A stretch of DNA of 64,000 nucleotides, taken from positions 682,001 to 746,000 of the forward strand of contig NZ_BJOU01000001.1 in the NCBI RefSeq assembly GCF_009932435.1, read 5' to 3'. The position numbers and the translations under genes were made by a program. Positions 56,340 through 64,000 of this stretch are shown one piece after another (the stretch's first letter is position 1; each line of letters opens with the position of its first letter). This DNA is from Gordonia crocea. GTDB lineage: Bacteria > Actinomycetota > Actinomycetes > Mycobacteriales > Mycobacteriaceae. The notes beneath the pieces are model-generated. The model saw only the letters and a program-made list of their open reading frames with translations. It searched no databases and was not told the origin of the DNA.

Positions 56340-58250
56340 ATGGGGGTTGCCGAGCCGGGTGAGTTGAAGCCGGGGCCGTACGACGAAGCACGCCCGTTCG
56401 AGGCCCGCTCTGCACCGCGTATGCTGCCGCAGACCTATCCGGGGGAGTGGCCGCCGGATTCGGTCGTCGTCGAAGCGAGCCGGATGTGGAAGATCACCGA
56501 CCGGGACGGCGCCGCCCTCGCCTGGGAGGACACGCCGCCGGTGCGCGTCGGGGTGTGTCGCGTCCGCAACGTGTTGGCGGCCGACCGCCAGGATGCCTCG
56601 GCGATCCAGCTCAGCCGGTTGGCGGAGAAGACACGGTGTACCCCGATGGATGCCCGTGTCCCGGTCATCGCCGTCGGTTCGAATGCGTCGCCGGCCCAAC
56701 TCCGGTTCAAATTCCGCGACCGGCCCGAGATCCTGTTCATCCCATCGATCCGGGCACGGGTCCACGGGGTGGCCGTCGGCTATATGTCGAAGGTCTCCCA
56801 GTTCGACTACATCGCCGCCACGCCTTTCCCCGACCCCGATGCCAAGCCCGTGTTGGCGGTGCAGTTCCTCGACGACCGGCAGTTGGCCGAACTCGATGCC
56901 TCGGAGTCGCCGCACTACCGCCGGGTGTGGCTCGACAGTGCCCACGGCGTGCGGATCGTCCTCGAAACCGGTGAGGAGCTGGCCGGGGCCTATGCCTACG
57001 TCGCTGCTGACGGGCTACTCGCGGATCGGGAGGGCATCCCGATCCGGATGCGGATCCCCGGTTCCGACGGGCCCGGGCTCGACCAGGCCGAGTTGCTCGC
57101 GTCGCTCAACGACGACCCCGACATCGACCCGGCCGGCAACGCCGAGGACCTGTCGCCCGCCGACCTGACCGCGGCGATCGCCTCGTCGGGTCGGGTGGTG
57201 GCGGAGAACGCCTTCTTCGACCTGACCGACGAGATGGGCACCCCGCCGCGCCGCTATGGGACGCTGCCGCCGGTCGGCGACCTCGACGACACCCGTGCGC
57301 TCGCGCCCGAAAAGTTCACCGGGGAGACCCTCGCCTGGGTCGATTCGAGCCCGGACGGGCTCGATCGCGGTGGGAAGTCGGTGATCCGCCTCAACCGCGA
57401 GGACCTGCGGGCCCTGGGTGGGCCGACGGTGGTCTCAATCCGTTCGGCACGGTTGGCAGCCCAGCACGGCGCCGCCGCACCCGCGGCGCTGGCGGCGGTG
57501 CACCCGTATGACCCACTGGATCCGCCCGAACCCGATGTCGGGCACGCCCAGGTCGACCATGTGCTCCGCATGGCCTGCGGCGTCGAGCGCGGCGACGTCC
57601 TGGCGATCACGCCGGCCGAGGTGGAGCGGGTCCGCTGGTTCGACCCGATCCTGGGCAAACCGACCTATCTGACGATGCGTGTGACGTTGGCCGACCCGGC
57701 GTCGGCCGAGCGCGACGTCGTGCTCATGTCACGTCTGGCGATCGACATTCTGGGCCTGGAGAGCGGCGACTACGTCGTCATGGAGGGCGCCCCCGACGAG
57801 GACGGCGAGGTCCGCTCGGTCATCCTCAAAGTTTTCGAAGTGCCCTCCGACGTGGAGGACAACCGCCGCAGTGTCACCGGCGGGTCGTGGGGCGCCCGGT
57901 TCCCGTCCGGCACCGAGACCCTCGGGATTCATCAGGATCTGCCGATGGCGTTCATCGACGCGGAGTTGCGTGCCCGGTTGGGCGTGCAGCGGCAGACGCT
58001 GGCGACGGTGCGCGCCCGTCCGGGGCGGTTGCAGCGGTTCTATGCGGAGCTGCGCGAGATCCTGCTGGTGCTGGCCGTCGCCCTGCTGGGTGTCGTCACG
58101 GTCGTCCAGAACGCGCCGGTTCAGATCGCGTTGATCATCGGTCTGATGGTGCTCTCGACCATGCTCGTCTTCGGACGCATGCGGCGCCGACTCTCGCACC
58201 GCACGAAGTCACGGCAGTTCCGTCGGGCCCGCAAGCGCCAACGGCGCTAG
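56340..58250 (+). CDS. Uncharacterised 636-residue protein with C-terminal membrane hairpin
   Basis: I do not recognise a defined family. Residues about 105-200 contain VIAVGSNASPAQLRFKF and end near RRVWLDSAHG, which recalls the GSN motif and layout of gamma-glutamylcyclotransferase-like folds. A second region at about 395-520 (VVSIRSARLAAQHG, then CGVERGDVLAITPAEVERV) could be a double-psi barrel. Two spans at about 580-615 and a very basic C-terminus (RRARKRQRR) follow. It begins 6 bases after sodC. Its stop shares CTAG with the stop of convergent mnhG. Confidence 0.6.
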   Translation: MGVAEPGELKPGPYDEARPFEARSAPRMLPQTYPGEWPPDSVVVEASRMWKITDRDGAALAWEDTPPVRVGVCRVRNVLAADRQDASAIQLSRLAEKTRCTPMDARVPVIAVGSNASPAQLRFKFRDRPEILFIPSIRARVHGVAVGYMSKVSQFDYIAATPFPDPDAKPVLAVQFLDDRQLAELDASESPHYRRVWLDSAHGVRIVLETGEELAGAYAYVAADGLLADREGIPIRMRIPGSDGPGLDQAELLASLNDDPDIDPAGNAEDLSPADLTAAIASSGRVVAENAFFDLTDEMGTPPRRYGTLPPVGDLDDTRALAPEKFTGETLAWVDSSPDGLDRGGKSVIRLNREDLRALGGPTVVSIRSARLAAQHGAAAPAALAAVHPYDPLDPPEPDVGHAQVDHVLRMACGVERGDVLAITPAEVERVRWFDPILGKPTYLTMRVTLADPASAERDVVLMSRLAIDILGLESGDYVVMEGAPDEDGEVRSVILKVFEVPSDVEDNRRSVTGGSWGARFPSGTETLGIHQDLPMAFIDAELRARLGVQRQTLATVRARPGRLQRFYAELREILLVLAVALLGVVTVVQNAPVQIALIIGLMVLSTMLVFGRMRRRLSHRTKSRQFRRARKRQRR

Positions 58251-58639
58251 GCGGGAGACCCGTCGTCGGGGTCGCCCTTGTCGGGGTCGTCCTTGTCTGG
58301 GGCGTCCTCGTCGGGGGCGCCGACCTCGGTGTGGGAGCGGGTCAACCCGCTGTCGGCGCGCTGCTCCCGGTAGGCGAGTTGTCCCACCCGCTGGGCCACG
58401 ACCGGTGCGGTGATCAGCGCGAAAAGCCCGGCGAGGATCAGCATCCCGATGTCGACGTTCGGCCAGAGCCGGACCGCCGCACCGGCGAAGACGAGGAGCA
58501 GGCCGAAGGTCTGCGGCTTGGTGGCGGCGTGCATCCGGGACAGGGTGTCGCGGAAACGAACCACCCCGATGGAGGCGGTGAGCGCCAGCAGGGACCCGGT
58601 GAGGACCAGGACGGTGCTGATGATCTCGGCGGTGGTCAT
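58247..58639 (-). CDS. mnhG: Mrp antiporter subunit MnhG
   Basis: A 130-residue protein with three spans. VVRFRDTLSRMHAATKPQTFG is the MnhG/MrpG signature. The last 35 residues are an acidic repeat-like tail (DEDAPDKDDPDKGDPDD). It is one of the small subunits of the multi-protein Na+/H+ antiporter. The ATG overlaps the mnhF stop. Confidence 0.92.
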   Translation of the reverse strand: MTTAEIISTVLVLTGSLLALTASIGVVRFRDTLSRMHAATKPQTFGLLLVFAGAAVRLWPNVDIGMLILAGLFALITAPVVAQRVGQLAYREQRADSGLTRSHTEVGAPDEDAPDKDDPDKGDPDDGSPA

Positions 58640-58899
58640 CGCTGGTCGTCCCGGACGCGAAAGCGGGCCACGGCGATCGACCCGATGAAGTTGACCAGGG
58701 CGATGGCGACAATGGCCGACAGCACGGTGGAGTCGCCGCTGATCGCCGCCCACAGCGCCAACCCGGTCATCGTCAGGGCGATGGCCATGTCGAGTGCGAC
58801 GAGTCGGTCCAGGGTGGTCGGGCCGCCCAGGATGCGGATCGTGGTCAGGACGGCGGCGATGAGGAGCATGGCGCCGGCGATCAACCACAGGATGTTCAT
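58636..58899 (-). CDS. mnhF: Mrp antiporter subunit MnhF
   Basis: An 87-residue protein with three spans. LLIAAVLTTIRILGGPTTLDRLVALDM is the MnhF signature with the conserved RxxxGPxxxDR. The ATG at 58899 starts 5 bases after mnhE; an in-frame extension to 58995 overlaps mnhE and is unlikely. Confidence 0.9.
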   Translation of the reverse strand: MNILWLIAGAMLLIAAVLTTIRILGGPTTLDRLVALDMAIALTMTGLALWAAISGDSTVLSAIVAIALVNFIGSIAVARFRVRDDQR

Positions 58900-58904
58900 G
58901 GTGC

Positions 58905-59615
58905 TCAACGGGGCTCCTTTCCGTCGGCGTCGCGCTGGGCGAGGACTCGGTTGTGATACTCGTCGTCGATCCCGTGGTACGGGCTCGGATGCCACTCGCT
59001 GTCACGCTCGAAAGCGTGGATGAAGGCGCGCTCGATGTAGGCGATCTGTTTGTCGAAGTGCGCCACCTTCTTCGGCGAGGACAGGTCGAACACGTGGATG
59101 TACAGCATCCGGCGGCGATGGTCGATTTCGACGACGATCGTGCCCGGGACCAGGTTGATGTAGTTGATCGCCAGGGTCAGCACCATGTCGGACTTGATGG
59201 CGACGCGGCGCCGCACCACCGCGCCCAGCGGCGGGCGGCTCGGGCGGATCGCCACCCATCCCACCTGGACCGAGGAGATCAGGAACTCGCGGACCAGGCG
59301 GAAGGCCAACACGATGATGGACACCGGGTGCAGCCGTCCCTCGACGGGGACGCGGGGCAGGGGCAACAGCGTCAGGACCAGGACGGCCGCGAGGAGCCCG
59401 CCGAGGATGTTGGCCCACGAGACCGTCCCCCACAGCAGGACCCACACCGACGTCAGCCAGGCCACGGTCCACAGCCGGACGCCGACTTCGCGGAGGTCGC
59501 CGCCGAGCCAGTCCGGCAGCGTGACGTGCTCGGCGAACCAGACGAAGACGGTCCCGAAGGCCCAGAAGATCCCCAGCAGCGCGAGGCGCCAGGCGTTGGT
59601 CAGTGCGGCGCGCAT
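58905..59615 (-). CDS. mnhE: Mrp antiporter subunit MnhE
   Basis: A 236-residue protein with three or four spans at the N-terminus and a cytoplasmic C-terminal domain. LAINYINLVPGTIVVEID and MLYIHVFDLS are the MnhE hallmark. It carries about 60 more residues at the C-terminus than Bacillus MrpE. Its ATG overlaps the mnhD stop. Confidence 0.92.
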   Translation of the reverse strand: MRAALTNAWRLALLGIFWAFGTVFVWFAEHVTLPDWLGGDLREVGVRLWTVAWLTSVWVLLWGTVSWANILGGLLAAVLVLTLLPLPRVPVEGRLHPVSIIVLAFRLVREFLISSVQVGWVAIRPSRPPLGAVVRRRVAIKSDMVLTLAINYINLVPGTIVVEIDHRRRMLYIHVFDLSSPKKVAHFDKQIAYIERAFIHAFERDSEWHPSPYHGIDDEYHNRVLAQRDADGKEPR

Positions 59616-61267
59616 CAGCGTCCTCCCTTCGCCGAAGGGGCGGCCGGGGTCCCGGTCACCGCGTGGATGTAGACGTGCGGGTTGACGACATCGGCCGCGG
59701 CCCGGTCGGCGTAGTTCATGATCGGCCCGGCCCAGATCGTCATCGCCAAGCCGACCGCGACCATGACGACGGTCGGGATGACCATGCCCACCGGCATCGA
59801 GCCGACGTCGTCGCGGTCGGAGAACGAGATGTCGGTGCTCTCGTCCATGAGCGCCGACGGGCGCTCGTCGGAGAGCGCGCCCTCCGGTGCGTCGGCCCGC
59901 GCCCGCCAGAAGGCCTTCGTCCAGATGCGGGCGACGACGTAGAGCGTCAGCAGGCTCGTCACCAGGCCGCCGACGACGAGCGTCCAGGCGAGGGCCGACC
60001 CGTCGCCGGCGCCGGCCTGCAGGAGCGCGACCTTGCCGATGAACCCGGAGAACGGTGGGATGCCACCCAGGTTGAGTGCGGGGATCAGGTAGAGGACGGC
60101 CAGGACGGGACTGGCGATCAGGCCGCCGAGCCGGCGCAGCGAGGCCGATCCGGCTTGCCGCTCGATGAGGCCCACGACCAGGAACAGGGTGGTCTGCACC
60201 AGGATGTGGTGGGCGACGTAATAGATCGCGGCGGCCATGCCGATCTTCGACGAGAGGGCGATGCCGAACACCATGTAGCCGATGTGGCTGACCAGGGTGA
60301 ACGACAACAATCGTTTGATGTCCGATTGGGCGATCGCACCCGCGATGCCGATCAGCATGGTCAGCAGGCCGGCGACCATCAGCACCGAATCCATCGATCC
60401 GCCGGGGAACAGCAGGGTGTGGGCGCGGATGATCGCGTACACACCGACCTTGGTCAGCAAGCCGGCGAACACGGCGGTGACCGGCGCCGGCGCGGTCGGA
60501 TACGAGTCCGGCAGCCACGTCGAAAGCGGGAAGATCGCGGCCTTGATGCCGAAGGCGACGAGCAGGACGGCGTACAGCGCGTTGCGCGTGCCGTCGGGGA
60601 TGGTGCCGTCGTTGAGGCGGACGGCCATCTGGGCCAGGTTCAGCGTGCCGGTCGTCGAGTACGCCAGGGCGATGCCGAGCAGGAAGATCAGCGACGACAC
60701 CATCGACACCATGACGTACATGGCGCCGGCGCGGACCCGGTCGGCGCTGGCGCCGACGGTGAGGAGCACGTAACTCGCGGTGAGCAGCACCTCGAACGAC
60801 ACATACAGGTTGAACAGGTCGCCGGCCACGAAGGCGTTGCACACGCCGGCACACAGGATCAGATAGGTCGGCTGGAAGATCGAGACCGGCTGCGCCTCGG
60901 TGCCGTCGCGCAGACCCTGGCCGATGGCGTAGAGGATGACGCACAGCAGCACGGTGGTCGAGACGACCAGCATCATTGCCGACAGGTGGTCGACGACCAG
61001 CGTGATGCCCAGCGGCCCGAGCCGTTTGTGGCGCTCGCCGGCCACCGTGTTGTCCCAGCCGCCCACGGCGATCGCCTGGGTGCCGTGTTTGCTGACGCCG
61101 AACAGCATTAGCAGCGACGCGGCGAGCGTGGTGCTGATCGCAGCGACCGTGACGACGCGCTGCACGCGCGGGCTGCGCGCCGCGACCAGCGTCAGGGCCG
61201 CGCCGATGAGGGGGACCAGGGTCGGCATCACGATCAGCACGGGGAACCACGAAACGGGGACGGTCAT
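59615..61267 (-). CDS. mnhD: Mrp antiporter subunit MnhD (NuoM/N-like)
   Basis: A 550-residue membrane protein of the complex I NuoL/M/N type, with about 14 spans. FEVLLTASYVLLTVG holds the key glutamate, and AFGIKAAIFPLSTWLPDSYP and LLSFTLVSHIGYMVFG are proton-channel segments with conserved lysine and histidine. It contributes an ion path in the antiporter. Its start overlaps the mnhC stop. Confidence 0.94.
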   Translation of the reverse strand: MTVPVSWFPVLIVMPTLVPLIGAALTLVAARSPRVQRVVTVAAISTTLAASLLMLFGVSKHGTQAIAVGGWDNTVAGERHKRLGPLGITLVVDHLSAMMLVVSTTVLLCVILYAIGQGLRDGTEAQPVSIFQPTYLILCAGVCNAFVAGDLFNLYVSFEVLLTASYVLLTVGASADRVRAGAMYVMVSMVSSLIFLLGIALAYSTTGTLNLAQMAVRLNDGTIPDGTRNALYAVLLVAFGIKAAIFPLSTWLPDSYPTAPAPVTAVFAGLLTKVGVYAIIRAHTLLFPGGSMDSVLMVAGLLTMLIGIAGAIAQSDIKRLLSFTLVSHIGYMVFGIALSSKIGMAAAIYYVAHHILVQTTLFLVVGLIERQAGSASLRRLGGLIASPVLAVLYLIPALNLGGIPPFSGFIGKVALLQAGAGDGSALAWTLVVGGLVTSLLTLYVVARIWTKAFWRARADAPEGALSDERPSALMDESTDISFSDRDDVGSMPVGMVIPTVVMVAVGLAMTIWAGPIMNYADRAAADVVNPHVYIHAVTGTPAAPSAKGGR

Positions 61268-61944
61268 GCGTCAAAGCCCCCTTCGTCGCGCGGCTTGGTC
61301 GAATAGTCGTCGTGCTCGTCGTCGGGACTGGGCAGGTCACACACGGCGTAATTGTCGGAATCGGAGTCCGGGTCGTCGGGGCTGTGCAGCTCGTCGACGA
61401 CGTCCTCGTCGTCGGTCATGAGGAGGTCGGTCTCGATCACGGTGCGGTGCAGCGCCTCGAACTGCGCCGGCGTAAGCGGGTGGCCCTCGTCGTCGAACAG
61501 GTCGCCCGCCGTCGTGTCGGCCAGCGTCACCGGGTCGTCGCTGCGGTCGCGGTCGCCGGCGGTGTCGAGTGAGCCGGTGAGGATCTTGACGTCCTCGGGA
61601 TCGTCCTCGAGGTCGTCATCGTCGTCGCCCTCGTCGCGGTTGAGGACGAAGAGCCGGTAGACCAGGGCCAGGACGAAGGCGGCGACGCCCATCATGATGA
61701 CGATCGCGGTGAGGATCATCGCCTGGGCCAACGGGTCGGCGTCGACCGGGCGGCCGTCGACCTGTTGCCCGCGGATCGGCGGGCTACCGCTGTCGCCGGC
61801 GATCACCAGGATCAACACGTTGACCGCGTTGCCGACCAACATCAGGCCGAGCAGCATCTTGATCAACGAGCGGTCCATCAACAGGTAGGCGCCGCAGGCG
61901 ATGATGCCGCCAAGGACGACGACGAGGGGGAGGTTGATGCTCAT
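61264..61944 (-). CDS. mnhC: Mrp antiporter subunit MnhC (NuoK-like) with long acidic tail
   Basis: A 226-residue protein. The first 105 residues are a normal MnhC with three spans (LVVVLGGIIACGAYLLMDR, LGLMLVGNAVNVLILVIAG, and DADPLAQAMILTAIVIMMG). The remaining 120 residues are cytoplasmic and strongly acidic, with runs of Asp and Glu. Bacillus MrpC lacks this tail; its role is unknown. The ATG overlaps the mnhA stop. Confidence 0.9.
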   Translation of the reverse strand: MSINLPLVVVLGGIIACGAYLLMDRSLIKMLLGLMLVGNAVNVLILVIAGDSGSPPIRGQQVDGRPVDADPLAQAMILTAIVIMMGVAAFVLALVYRLFVLNRDEGDDDDDLEDDPEDVKILTGSLDTAGDRDRSDDPVTLADTTAGDLFDDEGHPLTPAQFEALHRTVIETDLLMTDDEDVVDELHSPDDPDSDSDNYAVCDLPSPDDEHDDYSTKPRDEGGFDA

Positions 61945-64000
61945 GATGCATCGGCCTCCACGTCGAGGCGCGCCCCGAGGCTGCGCAGGATGTCCAAGAC
62001 CAGGCCGACCACGATCAGGTAGATGCCGAGGTCGAAGAAGAGTGCGGTGACGATCTTGACCTCGCCCAGCAGGGGCAGGGTCACCTCGAACATCGCCGAG
62101 GACAGGGCCGGCGCACCGAAGAACAGTGAGGCGGCCGCGGTGCCGCCGGAGATCGCCAGGCCGGTGCCCAGGATGGTGCCGGCTTCGATCGGCAGTGCCT
62201 CGCCGAGTTCATAACGCCCACCGGCGAGGTATCGCAGGACCAGGGCCAGACCCATCGTCAGGCCGCCGGCGAAGCCGCCGCCCGGGGAGTTGTGCCCGGA
62301 GTAGAAGAAGAAGACCGAGAGCACCACCATTGTCGGGAAGACCAGCCGCGTCGTGGCTTCGAGCACCAGGGAACGGTGCCGCGGGTCGCGCAGGTCGCTG
62401 CCCAACAGCCAGGTCGTGCGGTCCGACGGCAGGGACTTGCCCCCGTTGTCGGCGTCGGCGACGCGCGGCGCCGCCCCGAACCGGCGGTTGCGGAAGACCA
62501 TCGATGCAACACCGGTGGCCGCGACGATGAGGACCGAGATCTCGCCGAGGGTGTCCCAGGCGCGGATGTCGACGAGCAGCACGTTCACCGCGTTGGCGCC
62601 GTGGCCCACCCGGTAGGCGATATCGGGGATGATCTCGTGCAGTGGGGTGGCACTGCGCGCGGCGGCGGCGAAGACCGCCAGGACCGAGACCGTGACGCCG
62701 ACCGCGACCGCGATCACCGCGCGGACGATGCGGGTGGCACCCTGCGGGCGTTCGGGGCTCTCGGCGGGCAGCTTGCGCAGCACCAGCACGAAGATGACCA
62801 GGGTCAGCGTCTCGACGAGCGCCTGGGTGAGCGCGAGGTCGGGGGCGCCGTAGCGGGCGAAGAGGAAGACGCAGCCGTAACCGTTGAGGCCGATCGCCAG
62901 GACGGCGGCCAGACGGTTGCGGAGGATGACGACGCCCAGGGCCGCGGCGAGCATGAGGAGCGCGACGACGGCCTGGGGGCCGGAGTCGAAGCCGGCGGGG
63001 TCGATCACGGAGCGGGCGCCGGCAAACAGCGCGACGGTGGGCAGTACGACCATCGTCGCCAGGATCACGCCCTGGGTGACCGGCAGCGAACCGCGCTGGG
63101 TGGTGCGCGTGAGCGCGAGGGAGGCGGCGTCGACGGCGCGCAGGGTGGCGTCGTAGATCCGGTCCGCGTTGATCAGTGCGGGTCGGACGAACAGGTGGTC
63201 GCGCAGGGCGCGGACGATGAGGAAGGCGCCGACGCCGCCGACCATCGCGATGACCGAGAACAGCAGCGGCAGGCCGAACCCGTGCCACAGTCCCAGGTGT
63301 TCCAGCGGCTCGCCCCACGAGGGGAGCGTGTCGGCGTAGGGCTCGAAGAGCGTGCCCAGCCAGCCCGCCGAAAAGGCGCTGACGATTCCCGCGACGGCGA
63401 GGACCGCGGGGGGCGCCAGGAACATCGCGGAGGGCTGCAGCGCACGGCTCACCGCGAGGCTCGGATTGGGGCGCAGCTTGCGTCCGAAGGCCCCCCACAG
63501 GAACCGGGTGGAGTAGGCCATCGTGATGACGGCGCCGGTCAGCAAGACCAGGTCGATGCCGCGGGCCTGCCAATCGGGAAGTGCGCCCGAGGTCCAGATG
63601 GTGCCGAAGGCGGCCTCTTTGGCGACGAAGCCGAAGGTGAACGGCAGCCCGGCCATGCTCGCCGCGGCGGCGCCCGCGATGAGTGCCAGCGCCGGCATCC
63701 GTTGGCCCAGGCGCGCGAGTTTGCGCAGATCTCGGGTACCGGTCGAGTGGTCGATGATGCCGACGACCATGAACAGTGCCGCCTTGAACATCGCGTGGGC
63801 GACGAGCATGGTGATGCCGGCGAGCGCGACGTTGGCATCGCCGAAGCCGAGCAACACCATGAGGAAGCCGAGCTGTGAGACGGTGCCGAAAGCGAGGATG
63901 AGTTTCAGGTCGAGCTCGCGCAGCGAGCGCCAGCCGCCGACGAGCATGGTCAGCGCGCCCAGCCCGAGCACCATCACCTGCCAGACCGGCAGCGTCGCAA
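61941..64000 (-). CDS. mnhA: Mrp antiporter subunit MnhA fused to MnhB-like domain, partial
   Basis: The last 686 codons of a very large membrane protein that continues past the window edge. It starts inside a NuoL-like region (MVLGLGALTMLVGGWRSL, LKLILAFGTVSQLGFLMVLLG with the conserved lysine). After further spans comes the MnhB-like domain (VFFFYSGHNSPGGGFAGGLTMGLALVLRYL). Fusion of A and B is typical of actinobacteria. About 300 N-terminal residues are missing. It is the first gene of the operon A-C-D-E-F-G. Confidence 0.92.
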   Translation of the reverse strand, partial: ATLPVWQVMVLGLGALTMLVGGWRSLRELDLKLILAFGTVSQLGFLMVLLGFGDANVALAGITMLVAHAMFKAALFMVVGIIDHSTGTRDLRKLARLGQRMPALALIAGAAAASMAGLPFTFGFVAKEAAFGTIWTSGALPDWQARGIDLVLLTGAVITMAYSTRFLWGAFGRKLRPNPSLAVSRALQPSAMFLAPPAVLAVAGIVSAFSAGWLGTLFEPYADTLPSWGEPLEHLGLWHGFGLPLLFSVIAMVGGVGAFLIVRALRDHLFVRPALINADRIYDATLRAVDAASLALTRTTQRGSLPVTQGVILATMVVLPTVALFAGARSVIDPAGFDSGPQAVVALLMLAAALGVVILRNRLAAVLAIGLNGYGCVFLFARYGAPDLALTQALVETLTLVIFVLVLRKLPAESPERPQGATRIVRAVIAVAVGVTVSVLAVFAAAARSATPLHEIIPDIAYRVGHGANAVNVLLVDIRAWDTLGEISVLIVAATGVASMVFRNRRFGAAPRVADADNGGKSLPSDRTTWLLGSDLRDPRHRSLVLEATTRLVFPTMVVLSVFFFYSGHNSPGGGFAGGLTMGLALVLRYLAGGRYELGEALPIEAGTILGTGLAISGGTAAASLFFGAPALSSAMFEVTLPLLGEVKIVTALFFDLGIYLIVVGLVLDILRSLGARLDVEADAS

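Overview
The window is high-GC actinobacterial DNA, almost certainly from Mycobacteriales and most likely Gordonia or a close relative. The reasons are an F420-dependent glucose-6-phosphate dehydrogenase, a complete Mce transporter operon, the GlnX-GlnH-PknG amino-acid sensing set, a 13E12/DUF222 endonuclease-like gene, many leaderless promoters, and a gene order close to Mycobacterium tuberculosis Rv0407 to Rv0432 (fgd, pta, ackA, pknG, glnH, glnX, mutT3, thiE, thiO, thiS, thiG, thiD, thiC, then xthA, def, Rv0430, Rv0431 and sodC homologues). No rRNA, tRNA or CRISPR array was seen.

Region by region. Positions 1-152 are the end of an IS481-family insertion sequence that abuts the stop codon of a methyltransferase gene. 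From 0.15 to 5 kb the minus strand carries a Pls/PosA-type single-module NRPS followed by that methyltransferase. From 5 to 12.7 kb the plus strand carries an HSL-type esterase, a glutaryl-CoA-dehydrogenase-like acyl-CoA dehydrogenase, fgd, a TetR gene and pta-ackA; a small gene broken by an amber codon lies between. From 12.7 to 17.6 kb the minus strand carries the glnX-glnH-pknG operon. From 17.7 to 21.6 kb there are mutT3, a stand-alone LeuA regulatory-domain gene behind a leader-peptide attenuator, mbtH, a HAD hydrolase and a DUF222/HNH gene under a LexA-like box. From 21.5 to 28.3 kb lies thiamine synthesis (thiE, thiO-thiS-thiG, thiC-thiD with a TPP riboswitch) with an MFS transporter. 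From 28.4 to 30.8 kb there are a GNAT gene with a consensus CRP site, an IdeR-boxed siderophore-interacting protein and an alpha/beta hydrolase.

From 30.9 to 51.6 kb, between core genes that are near neighbours in M. tuberculosis, sits an accessory block. It holds an esterase-yrbEAB-mceABCDEF-Mas operon, three Baeyer-Villiger-like flavin monooxygenases, two SDRs, two SRPBCC proteins, an ABC1 kinase and two overlapping TetR genes. Four sites of the form RACTGA-N4-TCAGTY, plus one relative, lie at the starts of these transcription units, and in the clearest cases between -35 and -10. I read this as one regulon that imports a hydrophobic substrate through Mce and degrades it by alcohol oxidation (SDR), oxygen insertion (monooxygenase) and ester cleavage (esterase). 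That is the best candidate here for an undescribed system.

From 51.6 to 56.3 kb the conserved core resumes (xthA, a barnase-like RNase with barstar, an Rv0428c-like gene, def, a DUF3263 gene, a LytR_C gene, sodC). An uncharacterised 636-residue membrane protein follows, and the window ends with a minus-strand Mrp (Mnh) cation/proton antiporter operon, G-F-E-D-C-A in plus-strand order, whose first gene runs off the edge.
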